DNA of 64,000 bases from Podospora pseudoanserina (Eukaryota > Ascomycota > Sordariomycetes > Sordariales > Podosporaceae), in the NCBI RefSeq assembly GCF_035222485.1, contig NW_026946671.1, positions 62,001 through 126,000 on the forward strand. The letters are read 5' to 3'. Shown piece by piece: positions 20,659 through 31,125 of this stretch. The stretch's first letter is position 1. Each line of letters starts with the position of its first letter. The notes under the pieces were generated by a model. That model saw nothing but the letters and a program-made list of their open reading frames with translations. It ran no database searches and had not been told where the DNA came from. The position numbers and the translations under genes were made by a program.

Positions 20659-21778
20659 TTACTGCTCGCCCTCATGTCCCTCCTCTGCATGCTCCTCCTC
20701 AGCGTGTTCTTCCACATGAGCCTCCTCTGATGGCTGCTCACCCTCCTGGGTCTGCTCACCCTGAGACGCTTCCTGAGGCTGCTGCACCTGATATTCGCCA
20801 GTACCCTCTTGAACAGCTCCGTTGAAGCCATGCTCCTCACCAAAACTGTTGCTGGCACTCCCTTCGGCGCTAGCACCCAGAGTCTCCTCTGGGTTTGCCT
20901 GCTGACCCTCTTGATGACCCTCAGCAGAAGCATCCTCGTCCCCGGCATCATCATCTTCATCGTCATCAGCTTCATCGTCATCAGCCTCGTCGTCTTTTTC
21001 GTCCTGATCCTCTTCTGGGGCAACTGGAGACCACTCGTCAGGCAACTCGTCCCAGGGACTGGAGATGATCAAGGATGCTGGATCGACTCTGACAATGGTG
21101 ACAGGCTCGCAGGTAGGGTTGCGTGGCTCGCCGCCAGAGACCCAGCCGACAGAATTGAAGTAGTAGGCGCTGTACAACACCCAGCAAGAATGCCAATTGC
21201 GGAGCTGTCGCATGATGCTGCCGTCTGTGGTCGTCGCGTTGGGATAGACATTGGGTCTGAACTTGGAATCGTCGTAGGGCGCCGCGATGAAAAGAGTGTT
21301 ATTGTCCCATCCGACAGGCGTACCAGCTTGACTAGGCTGTAGAATATGGTTAGCGAATGGCAGAATGACGACAACAAAGAAGTAGACCTGCTGTAAACAT
21401 GGGTACAGCCACATTACTTCCGGGCTCAAACATGAGGCTCATGGGCTCAGAAAGGCTCAGGGGGCCCTCGGCGCCAGGAACCGGCAGCGACCATGTGAGG
21501 AAGCCGGTCTTGGATGGTTGGCCGTTGACGATGGTGTAGTTGTAGTAAAAGCTCAGGGTGAAGTTGCTGACGTCGTTGGAGCCGATGCAAAGGCCCGTAA
21601 TGGTAGCGCCGGCATGGCAGGTGGTGAGATATTTGCCCACAAGTGCATCATCATCAGCCGTGACGACCTGAAGGAGAAAAGGGCCCGTCTGATTGTAGGT
21701 TGTGCCTTGGAACTGAGCGAGCACAGAGCTGGAGGAGGCGAGAAGCGCAAGGCTGTTGAAGGCGAGTTTGGAAACCAT
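20659..21778 (-). CDS. secreted protein with an extremely acidic Glu/Asp/His tail
   Basis: Modelled as 21778-21407 and 21336-20659, 349 aa. It begins with a clear signal peptide (MVSKLAFNSLALLASSSSVLAQ). A fungal secreted-domain pattern with paired cysteines (KYLTTCHAGATITGLCIGS), several N-glycosylation sites (NQT, NFT, NYT, NNT, NAT) and the conserved-looking RQLRNWHSCWVLYSAYYFNSV follow. From about residue 190 the protein becomes low-complexity: EEDQDEKDDEADDDEADDDE, then Gln/Glu/His repeats (EEAHVEEHAEEEHAEEGHEG). The folded half resembles fungal secreted hypothetical proteins of the DUF7907 kind; that is a recollection, not a search. The intron donor is uncertain: GTACCC is the only site that keeps the frame, while CTAAC...CTACAG marks the acceptor well. 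The tail could bind cations or cell-wall material. Confidence 0.7.
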
Positions 21779-23106
21779 TGTGATGTAGATGTGAACAAAC
21801 GAGAAAATTGATGATGCTGTGCTATCTCCTGAAACAAAGTCCAAAAATGGGGGAAGCTGGGCTGTAAAAGTTGACTGCGTTGGCGATGCTTGATGATGAT
21901 TGAGAGAATAGAGGAATAAGAGAAGAATACAAGACTGCAAACTCTTAGGAGACATTTTATAGACACTCCGTCGTTGCCGACCCAAACCGGGATTGACGCA
22001 GTTTGGCGATGACAGTGTCGTTGAGGGAAGGAGTGATGTTCATGTCGTGGAAACAATAACATGAGGGAGTGTTGACGAAGGAAGGAGGTCACATTGGAAT
22101 GCTCCGATGGCAAGACAAGTCCGAGATATTCAAGCAACATATGGAAGGAAGGCATCTACGCGCCTGCCCAGCAGCATCTGATATCGGCTGCTCGCTCACA
22201 ATTCGGTCCCGCCATTGCTTCGGCTCAAATCGAGTCATCCCAGCGGCTCTCTTGCCTTCCAAGCCACATCTGGAAGGCATGATGCGTCTCAGCTGCGGTC
22301 GTCTGCGTGTTGGGTCTCTACTTTTTGGAAGAAACGAGGGAGAGATCGACTGAGAAACAACACAGCACCACAAATCCTGATGTTTCAAGCAGGAGTGTCA
22401 GAAACGCAATATGAAGCTATTCCGAGCATGTGGGTCAGGGGTAAATCAACAAATGCTGGCGGTAACCAGGCAACAACTGGCTGTTAGATCACACATTTGC
22501 TCTCGGCAACCTCAATTGTTGTCTTCCACCCGCAATCTGGAACGACTGGTAAGCTGGGTGAGCATGGCAGCACTTGCATCCAAAATGAGAAGGCCTCGCA
22601 GCTGCCGGCGCCGTTGTGGTGTTGCTGTGGCTGTTGTGACTGCTGTGTCACAAGCAAAGCCAAAGAAAACCCAGCACAAGACAGAAGCTCGAAGCACATG
22701 ATTTGTGGGCCACAGCATGCGCGGTCTTAGCGCCATCCCCACAATCTTTTGTTCAGCCAACCACAGCGAAAAACGGCTGCAATTGAGAAACTGGGTCTTC
22801 TGCAAACACTGTCCAGACGTCATCACCAATCCCGTCCGCAACAGTAGAGAGTTGGAGACACCACACCATTCAGATCATTTTTTACCACGACGATCAGCGA
22901 TAAGCTCTCCCCCAGTCCGCTAAGGAACCAGCTTCGATTGGCACGACAAAAGCAAAGTCAGAGGGAGGAATAAGCAACAAACGATACCCTCTCCCGTCAA
23001 TCACCACAATCCATAGCTGTTTTCGGATTGGACGCTTGATTGGAAAACACAGCCGAGACCTCGTGTCTCATCACAGCGCCCACCACTCAGGTGAAAAGAC
23101 AACAAA
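21779..23106. other. divergent intergenic region
   Basis: Shared upstream region of the secreted protein (minus) and the RMD1-like gene (plus). Short frames at 22.1-22.8 kb have no domain signal. Confidence 0.5.
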
Positions 23107-24911
23107 ATGGCGGACACGACGGCGCCCATCGAGACAACGCCTCTCTTATCAAACAGTTCATCCACCTCCTCTGTCGAGCCCCCATCATCCCCCGAGTCTG
23201 CCACCCGCCCTCCAAAACCACAGCGCAATGTCACCTTCAATCCAAACCCTGTCTCCAAGACGATCGAGCCGGAGCAGCAATACCGCACCCGGATAAGAAC
23301 AGCAGGCCATCACCAACACCACCAACATCAACCGCCCTTATCGCCCTCCAGCCCCTCGGCCATCAGCACCGGCGGGCTCGGCGGTGGCCCGCCTATGTTG
23401 TCCGCCCTAAACAATAAACTCCGCCGGCGCAATAGTCATGGGGGCGGAGGACCCAGCGGTGTACTTCCCGTGGCGGGCGCACCAGGACATCACCTACCCA
23501 AGATTGGCCCTCAACGTACCACGAAGAACGCTCAGAAGCTCAAGTTGCTGCCGACCCCGGAGTTGGAAGAAGATGGAGCGGATGAGGAAAGTGGCAGGGA
23601 GGTGTACTCGCAGTACACTCGCATCAAAGACCCAACTGCCCGCAGAGATGCCGCCCGTCTCGGCAAGGCCGACCGCCAGACACTGCCCAGGGTCACAGCC
23701 TACTGCACGGCGAACAGATACCAGATGGATGGGCTTATGAGGTTCCTCAAAGGGAAGGGCAAGGGGCGCGGCGCAAACCCGAAGCTGATCGACGAGTGCA
23801 TCTACTCGCCATACAGCTATAGCTCCAAACAAGTCGAGCTCTCCCGGCAGGAACAAATAATCCAAGTCCACTCCACCCCTGAACGACGACACTCCACTGG
23901 CGAAGTTCCCGGAGCAGACGGCGAGGGCTTCCATCAGCAAAATCTGATAGATCTCAGAAACGAGGCCGCAGAAGTGTATGCTTCCGAACAATACGGTAAC
24001 GGTCCCCACCAAAGCGTCGACGACCTACAGCAACTGGGTGAAAGCGTGGTGGCAACAGAAGGTGGTGACCGTCTCCAACCAGTCGACTTTGACATCACCG
24101 TCCACACCCCAGAGGTCTTCTTCTTCAACTATGGTGTGGTGGTAATATGGGGCATGTCAGCAAGTCAGGAGCAGAGGTTCCTGAAGGAGATCACCAAATT
24201 CGAGCTAGAGAAGCTTGGCCCGGACGACGTGGAAACAGAAAAGTTTAACTTTTACTACACGCACGAGTATCAGCCGCGGATATACAACGATTTTATCACG
24301 CTGAGAGACAAGAGCAATTACATGACTAAGCTGGCCATCTCGCATGCCCTAGCCCAAAGTGTCAAGGTATTTACCTCCTCCCCTTTCCCCCTTCCACCCA
24401 CTAACCGAAAGAAATAGACCTCCCTCTTTGAAGAACTCATCGCCTCCACAATCGAAGACTGCAAAGACATACCCTCCCAGCTCGCCCTTACTGGCAAGAT
24501 TGATCTTTCTCGTAGACAGATCAACATGCAGATTGGCGAGTTGTTTATTTTGCGGATTGGTGTGCACCTGAATGGGTCGGTGCTGGACACCCCGGAGCTG
24601 TTCTGGGTCGAGCCGCAGCTGGAGCCGGTGTATCAGGCGGTGAGGAGTTATCTAGAGATGGACCAGAGGGTGGGGTTGCTGACGGAGAGGTTGGATGTGA
24701 TTGCGGATTTGCTGGCGGTGCTGAAGGATCAGTTGAGTCATGGGCACGGGGAGAAGCTGGAGTGGATTGGTGAGTTTTCATTCCCTGATATGAAGAACGA
24801 GGCTGGATATTTTTGCTGACTGACTGGAAAATAGTTATTGTGTTGATCGCGGCGGAGATTGTGGTGGCGTTGGTGAATATCATTGTGGATTTGTATGTGG
24901 GTATTGATTAA
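23107..24911 (+). CDS. RMD1/DUF155 (YagE) family protein
   Basis: Three exons, 23107-24366, 24418-24769 and 24835-24911, give 562 aa. Introns of 51 and 65 nt have GTATTT/GTGAGT donors, CTAAC and CTGAC branches and TAG ends. The first about 200 residues are disordered (Ser/Pro/His, poly-Gly). The DUF155 core follows: LPRVTAYCTANRYQMDGLMRFL, then TPEVFFFNYGVVVIWGMS, then EKFNFYYTHEYQPRIYNDFI, and LRIGVHLNGSVLDTPELFW. It ends in a hydrophobic helix (VIVLIAAEIVVALVNIIVDLYVG), typical of the C-terminal anchor in this family. Yeast RMD1 and RMD8 are needed for sporulation/meiotic division; human RMND1 is a mitochondrial relative. No mitochondrial targeting signal is evident here. The second intron falls just before the membrane anchor. 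Confidence 0.9.
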
Positions 24912-25627
24912 TAGAATTCCACAGAGGGGCAATATATATAGGTAGAGAAGCGTGGGTGTGAAAGAGGAATAGGGCGGGGGAGGGAGGATAATGAGCGGAA
25001 AGGGGGGGGTTCGCATGGCTGCATTTTCTACATATATACACTCTTGTATGCAGTTGTAGGAGTTTTTGGTGTGTGTTTGTGTTCGCGGGACATGCATACT
25101 AAGGCATAGGCTTGGAGTTTTTCTTTTTCTATGTCTCTCTTCCCAATTCAAGACGAGTCTTTTACGCTGCAGGTGTAACTTTTCTCACTACCTTCACAAC
25201 AAACACAGCACCACCAGAGAAGTAAAGGCTATTAAGCAAGGGGGTTAAAATGAACGTTCCCATAGAGTCTATCAAGCTTTTTCACTGGCTGTTCTTAAAC
25301 AAGACTTACAAACGGTTGGACCTTGTTCAAGGAATATCTAGTAGCTACAGTAACACAAAGAAGAAGCAAAACCATAATCGAAGAAAAAACCTAGTCGCCA
25401 AATAATGTACGCCTCAACACCACCCTTTTTTTTCCGTGGTCAGTCAACACGAACCTGCTCCCCGACCATTCCTGTTTATTTCCCTTGTCGCTCCCAGACC
25501 CATAGAAAGCGAGAAAAAAAAAACACAAGGTTAGAACGACGAAGGCACCAAGCAACTGCCTCACCCATTGGGCGGGCAAAACACACGTCTGTACTTAAAG
25601 TGGAAGGGTGAACCATCCTTCCTCCAC
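24912..25627. other. convergent 3' intergenic region
   Basis: AT-rich 3' flank (TATATATAGG, CATATATACA) with no gene visible. Confidence 0.55.
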
Positions 25628-25634
25628 CTACTCG

Positions 25635-25697
25635 TCCTCCTCTTCCTCCTCTTCCTCCTCTTCCTCCTCTTCCTCCTCTTCCTCCTCTTCCTCCTCT
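25635..25697. repeat. 9-bp minisatellite (TCCTCCTCT)x7
   Basis: Seven perfect head-to-tail 9-bp units. On the minus strand it reads GAG/GAA codons and, in the frame of the HMG-box gene next door, would encode a run of more than 20 glutamates just past that gene's stop codon. Confidence 0.9.
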
Positions 25698-25819
25698 TCC
25701 ACCACCACCGGGTTAGCCTGCGTCTCTTGTTCCATATGTTGCTCCTCCCCCCCGCTGCGCAAAACGAGTATACTGCTTTTTCTCAGTGGCTCTTCCTCAG
25801 CCTTCGCAGCAGGGACACT

Positions 25820-27005
25820 CTAATCATCCTCCGGATTAGGCTGCGTCTCCTGATCAGTATCGTACTCCCCCATCTCTACATCCCCTTGGTCATCCTTTTG
25901 CTCCTCCTCCGTAGCATTTTCCGTACCATTCTCCTTCCCCTTCTCCTCCGCCTCCTCGCTCTCCTTCTGCCTCTTCGCCTCAGCAGCAGCAGCAGCAGCA
26001 TCATACTCCCCCCTCTCCTTCTCATACTGAGCCATATTCTCCCCCGCCCTCGTCTCAAACTCTCCGCGTTGCGTCTCGCTCAGATCTTTCCACCCCCGAG
26101 CAAGCTCATCATCGTCCACCTCCCGCCTTGACTCCTCCTGCTCGGCCTTATCGTCAGTAGCAACATCAGCAGAAGCAGCCGTGTTCCTCTCATTGCAATA
26201 AAGCTCAAACGCATTCCCCGGCTTCTTAGGCGGCTCCTGATGATGCACCCCGTTCGCCCCCCCTTTATTCGCCAACGAAAAAGCATCACTCCCACTCGGC
26301 GAGTGACTCGCACCCCCAGGATTCTGGCTAATAAACTGGCTCGCCGTCAAAGACGACGACCCAACCCCATTCCCACCAGCCTGACTACCCCCCGCCTGGC
26401 TCCCACTCCCATCAACAGGCAAAATGCTCGCCTTTCTATGGCCTCGCTTCAGTCTCAGCGGCTTCTCCTTGGGCTGTTTATCCAAACGCGAAGGGGTCAG
26501 TCGATCATCTCTCTCATTTTGTGACGGATTGTTGGAAAGAGCGGCGGCGTTCAACAGTAGTCTTCTTGGCGATAAAGATGATGGTGATGAACTTACAGTC
26601 GGTGGTGGGCTCGGGCTGCCGTCAGAGTCCTCCACGTTTGTGCTCGTCCGCTTGGCGAGTTGCTCGAACAGAAAGACGCGCTCGAGGCGGAGCTTCTCGA
26701 TCTGGCGCTTCAGGCGGTTGATGCGGACTCTAGAGGCGTCGTTGGCCTTTTCGACTTCGTTGGTGCGCTGGCGGAGCTTGTTGCATTTTCTGCGGTAGGC
26801 CTCCTCTACCGTTGGGGGGAGGGCTGGGGGGATTGCGCTTGCTGGGGAGAGGGCGAAGGTTTGGTCAGTGAAGTCGTCCATTTTTTGAGCGGGGGAATCA
26901 ATGGATCGTGATGGTGATGATGATGGGGAGAAGATGGTGTTTTTGGGGGAAAAAAGGTTACGGGGTGGTTAGATTGGGAGTTTGACGTAACGTACCTGGC
27001 GCCAT
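25820..27005 (-). CDS. Nhp10/Nht1-like HMG-box protein (INO80-type)
   Basis: Proposed exons 27005-26996 (10 nt), 26841-26597 and 26473-25820 give 302 aa. Intron 1 (GTACGT...CTGAC...CCCCAG) joins ATGGCGCCAG to CAAGCGCA, giving MAPASAIPPALPPTVEEAYR. Intron 2 (GTAAGT...CTGAC...ACAG, 123 nt) gives PPPTPKEKPLRLKRGHRK. Without these introns a 353-aa frame starting MDDFTDQTF is also open. Residues about 14-60 are a basic coiled coil (EEAYRRKCNKLRQRTNEVEK...LERVFLFEQL) and residues about 166-243 an HMG box (PPKKPGNAFELYCNERN... GWKDLSETQRGEFETRA...YEKERGEYD). This order matches yeast Nhp10 and fission yeast Nht1, DNA-binding subunits of the INO80 remodeller. A Glu-rich tail follows. The INO80 link is by family resemblance. 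Confidence 0.8.
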
Positions 27006-27546
27006 GGTGGACGGTTGTGAACTAACTCGACCGGCGGATTACAGCGGCGTTGAGAATTGGGAAAGTTGAGAGCGTTGGAAGAAATAAAAACAAGAGTCGC
27101 AAAGAATAAAGATGGTAGGGCGATAAATGTCGCGTCAGCAATTGAAAAGACTAGATTTCCGATAGCGTTTGGAGCTCGGGGCACCTTTTGAAGAGAGTAA
27201 GAAACGACGCAGGCCGGAATGAAGCACTCTGGGATGGATGGATCAAGAGACGTGAGAGTTGTAGTGCTTCGCGGCAGGCGCGACAAGGCTGAAAGGTCCA
27301 GACGGGGTCCACTGTTTTCTTGGGAGTTAGTGGATGGTGGGGTGCTGACTTAGCATGGCAGGGGGAGCTGCACGCACCCCAAGGCTGCCTACCGTTTTTG
27401 TTGACTTCAACTTTTTTTGCGGGCCTCCACAGCGGGAAACAGCGGGCAGCTCTTGGATCGTTTGGTTTAACTCGCTAACCTTGGGAACGGTCGACACCTC
27501 CTATCCATTCTAAGCCTCGCAACCCGCGAGAAACCTCACCACAGCC
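27006..27546. promoter_or_regulatory. divergent promoter region, HMG-box gene / CCT8
   Basis: 541 bp between two divergent start codons. It is CT-rich in places, with the CCT8 leader (CCACAGCC before ATG). No specific factor site is claimed. Confidence 0.5.
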
Positions 27547-29466
27547 ATGTCTCTCAACATCCCAAATGCGCCCAACGCCGGCCTTTTCAAGGGCGGCTAT
27601 AACAAGTAAGTTTTCATTATCCCGAAGCTTGTGAACGCTGCCTGCGTCGCCCCCTTCCCCGCCTCATCTCGCCTCTGCCCCACCATGCACTTGTTGCTGC
27701 CCCTGAATGGCATCGCAACAACACATAGCAGACCCAGCGCTGACCTATCTGTTGCTTTCTTTGTCTATAGCTACGATTCTGAAGATGGAGCTGTCCTGCG
27801 CAACATCGATGCCTGCCGCGCCATCTCGTCGACGGTCCAGACATCGTTGGGTCCCTATGGCCGCAACAAGATCGTCATCAATCATCTCCAGAAGATGATC
27901 CTCACCTCCGACGCAGCCACCATCCTCCGCGAGCTCGATGTTGTCCACCCCGCCGCTAAGCTTCTCGTCATGGCCAGTCAGCAACAAGAGTCCGAGATGG
28001 GCGATGCCACCAACCTCGTCATCGTCCTCGCTGGCGAGCTTCTCAAGAAGGCGGAGGAGCTTCTGCGCATGGGTCTCAAGACATCTGACATTGTCACTGG
28101 GTACGAAAGGGCACAGAAGATTGCTCTCGACTTTCTTGATGAGCTCGAGATTGACAAGGTGGAGGATATCCGGACCCAGGACGAACTGAGCAAGGCCATC
28201 CGCACCGTCATCGCCAGCAAGCAGAACGGCAACGAGGAGTTTCTCTCCAAGCTCGTCGCCGAGGCTGTCCTCGCCGTCCTTCCCAAGAACCCAGCCAACT
28301 TCAACGTCGACAACGTCCGCGTCGTCAAGATCATGGGTGGCAGCTTGGAGCAGAGCCGTGTCGTCAAGGGTATGGTCTTCCCCAAGGAGCCCAACGGATC
28401 GGTGAAGAAGGCCAAGAAGGCCAAGGTCGGTGTCTTCACTTGCGCCATTGACACCAGCCAGACCGAGACCAAGGGCACAGTATTACTACACAACGCCAAG
28501 GAGATGCTTGACTTCACAAAGGGCGAGGAGTCACAACTCGAGGCTGCTATCAAGGAGCTATACGATGCCGGCATCCGTGTCGTCGTTGCGGGCTCTACAG
28601 TTGGCGAGCTGGCCTTGCACTACCTCAACCGCTACGGCATCCTGGTCATCAAGATTCTCAGCAAGTTTGAGCTCAGAAGAATTTGCAGAGTGGTTGGTGC
28701 CACACCACTTGCTCGTCTTGGCGCTCCCATGCCTGACGAGATGGGTACCATTGACGTGGTGGAGACACAGGAGATTGGCGGTGACCGGGTGACGGTTTTC
28801 AGACAGGAGGATGAGGCCACGAGGACAGCCACCATTGTGCTCCGTGGAGCTACTCAGAACCATCTCGATGACATTGAGCGTGCCGTTGATGACGGTGTCA
28901 ATGTTGTTAAGGCCATCACAAGGGACGCCAGACTGGTGCCTGGTGCTGGTGCTACAGAGATTGAGCTTGTTGAGAGGATACAGGCTGTTGGTGACAAGAC
29001 TCAGGGTCTTGCGCAGTACTCCATCAAGAAGTATGCCGAGGCCTTTGAGGTCGTGCCAAGGACCCTTGCCGAGAGTGCTGGTTTGGATGCCACTGAGGTT
29101 CTGAGCAGATTGTATGCTGCCCATCAGAAGCAGGATGGTTGGTCTGCGGGTGTTGACATTGAGGTATGCTCTCCTTGCCCTTTTTGCTACAGCTACAACT
29201 AACGTTTGATCCAGAACAACGACGGTACCTTCCTCCTGGATGCCGAGGAGGAGGGCATTCTCGACTTGCTGGTGACCAAGCAATGGGCCATCAAGCTCGC
29301 CACAGAAGCTGCCCGGACGGTGCTCTCTGTGGATCAGATCATTGTTGCCAGGCAGGCTGGTGGACCCAAGCCTCCTGGACCCAACAAGGTGAGTTCTTGT
29401 TAGATGATCGATGTGTCATTGATGACAGATGCTGACTTAGTATGACAGAACTGGGATGAGGACTGA
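27547..29466 (+). CDS. cct8: T-complex protein 1 subunit theta (CCT8)
   Basis: Four exons, 27547-27605, 27771-29163, 29215-29388 and 29449-29466, give 547 aa, the usual length of CCT-theta. The protein starts MSLNIPNAPNAGLFKGGYNN and ends KNWDED, the last exon being only 18 nt. Chaperonin signatures are present: SLGPYGRNKIVINHLQKMIL, TSDAATILREL, the apical/intermediate block RRICRVVGATPLARLG, and VPGAGATEIEL. CCT8 is one of eight subunits of the cytosolic group II chaperonin that folds actin, tubulin and WD40 proteins. The ATP-site loop reads GDATN where many CCT subunits have GDGTT; theta belongs to the weakly ATP-binding side of the ring, so this need not be a defect. Introns are 165, 51 and 60 nt with clean GTAAGT/GTATGC/GTGAGT donors. 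Confidence 0.96.
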
Positions 29467-29915
29467 GGGATGTGCGCATAGCAAAATTACAAATGCTTGT
29501 GTGTGCTGGGTGGGAGTAGAAAAAGGATAAATAACTGGGCGGATTAGACTAGAGTGAATTGAATGTACAATGTCCATGTCCAGACTTATGCCGGCGTTTA
29601 TGTTTGACGTTATCTGTAAGGGCCATAGGAATGTTTTTTTCAAGCCGGGTCACTATCATTTATCTCTTTTCTTATGATCAGCCCCCCCGTTTTGTTACCA
29701 TCTCGCAACAGAGACAAAAGCCCCTTTATACATGTTCTACAAGTCTCTTTCACAGATTATTGTACATTCCCACCCAGATAGACCAGTCACAAAACATTCC
29801 CCCTATTTCCCCGAATGTTTTGCTTTAGTTTTTTGATGCCTTCCGCTTTCGTCCAACCAAAACTAAATCATACACATACATACAATACCCTCCATCTCAT
29901 GAGATGGGCAACTTT
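29467..29915. other. convergent 3' intergenic region
   Basis: 3' flanks of CCT8 and mL46; no gene seen. Confidence 0.6.
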
Positions 29916-31125
29916 CTACCTCAACTCCACCATCCCCTTGACACTCTCCCACACACTCCTTGGCAGCACCTTCTCCATCTCCCTCTGCGTCAACCACCTA
30001 AACTCGGTCAGCCCCTGGGTATTCCCCGTCAGATCCGCCTGTCCAGCCATGATCCTCCCCTTGAGATAAAAAATCTTATCCCCCCTCTTGACGAGCTTCT
30101 TGGTCTCGGGTTCGATCTCGGGCTCAATCACCTGGTGAGCCACGGGCACACGGCCGACGACCCAAGTGTTCATGTTCACCCCGGCCGCCTCCGCAAGCGC
30201 TCTCTTGGCAGTCTATTTCCTTGGTCAGCAACACACATCCTCACCAGTTTTGATGTAAGGAGGGGAAAAAACAAACATGATGCAATGCCTCATCAGTCTC
30301 AACCTGCCCCATCGGAAACCCCCACTTCCCCTCCCTCCCCTTCTTCACAACAAGATAAAGCGTCTCGTCCAGCTTCCTATCCAACCTAGTCTTATCCCCC
30401 TTCTCATCCGCCTCCGTCCTCCTCGGCATAGGTTTCTCCACCGGCACGATTTCTTCCGGGGCGATCAGTTCACCATCTTCACTGACTCTGACCTCTGCGT
30501 CTTTGAGCAGGACTTCTGTCAGCGTCTCCGGGGAAGAGGCGGTGCTACCGACGAGAACCTCGTCGTTCCAGGCCATGCGGCCGCGGGGGTTGTACCGCCC
30601 GATGTCCTTGGCCGGCACGCCGTGACGCTCCTTGAGCTTGATGCGCCATTCGAGGTCGTGGGCGGTGTCTTGCTTGAAGTAGTAGTCTTTGCGGAAGGGG
30701 GCGACGAGGCGCTCGTTGAGGCGTTTTTGGTAGAGGTAGAAGGAGGATTCGAAGGGGGTGGGGAGGCGGGTTAGGAGGGGGGGGCGGGTGAGGATGAGGG
30801 CGGATTTGATGCGGTAGGGGGAGGGGCCTGGGCCAGGGGTGGGTGGTGGTTGGGTGGTTGTGGTGGTGGGTTGTTCTGGTATTGGGGAGGAGGGGGCGGT
30901 TGCTTCGGCTGCGAAGGTACGTCTAGGGAGGAGGGTGGTGGTGGCGGTTGTTGATCTGAGGAGGGGAGCGGCAGTGGGGGAGGATCGTGCGCATTTGAGG
31001 CAGACTCTTTGTGAACCTTGTGAGAAATATCGTCAGTTCTGGATGTATAGCAAGAGAGTATACCAAGAACAAAACCTACCCCTCAGAAGAGCAGCCGCTC
31101 CTCTACCTGGCGCCGCCGACATCAT
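29916..31125 (-). CDS. mitochondrial large ribosomal subunit protein mL46 (MRPL17 family)
   Basis: Three exons, 31125-31080, 31016-30277 and 30212-29916, give 360 aa. Introns of 63 and 64 nt (GTAGGT...CTGAC...AAG; GTTTGT...CTGAC...TAG) restore a continuous protein. The N-terminus is Arg/Ser/Ala-rich with no acids for about 50 residues (ALLRGGSQRVCLKC... LLPRRTFAAEA), a typical mitochondrial presequence. The mL46 block follows (YRIKSALILTRPPLLTRL, FYLYQKRLNERL), then a Nudix fold (GKWGFPMGQVETDEALHHTA). The Nudix box is degenerate: the catalytic RE and EE pairs read RA and EA, as expected for a structural rather than hydrolytic member. Two ATGs are adjacent in frame at the start; the upstream one was taken. 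The protein is part of the mitoribosome large subunit. Confidence 0.92.

Noticed and set aside
20809-21342. 177-codon plus-strand frame with hydrophobic runs
   Set aside because: Antisense of the acidic-tail secreted protein; the hydrophobicity comes from reading GAA/GAC codons backwards.
25568-26131. 187-codon Leu/Phe-rich plus-strand frame suggesting a membrane protein
   Set aside because: Produced by the TCCTCCTCT minisatellite and by antisense reading of Glu-rich HMG-box sequence.
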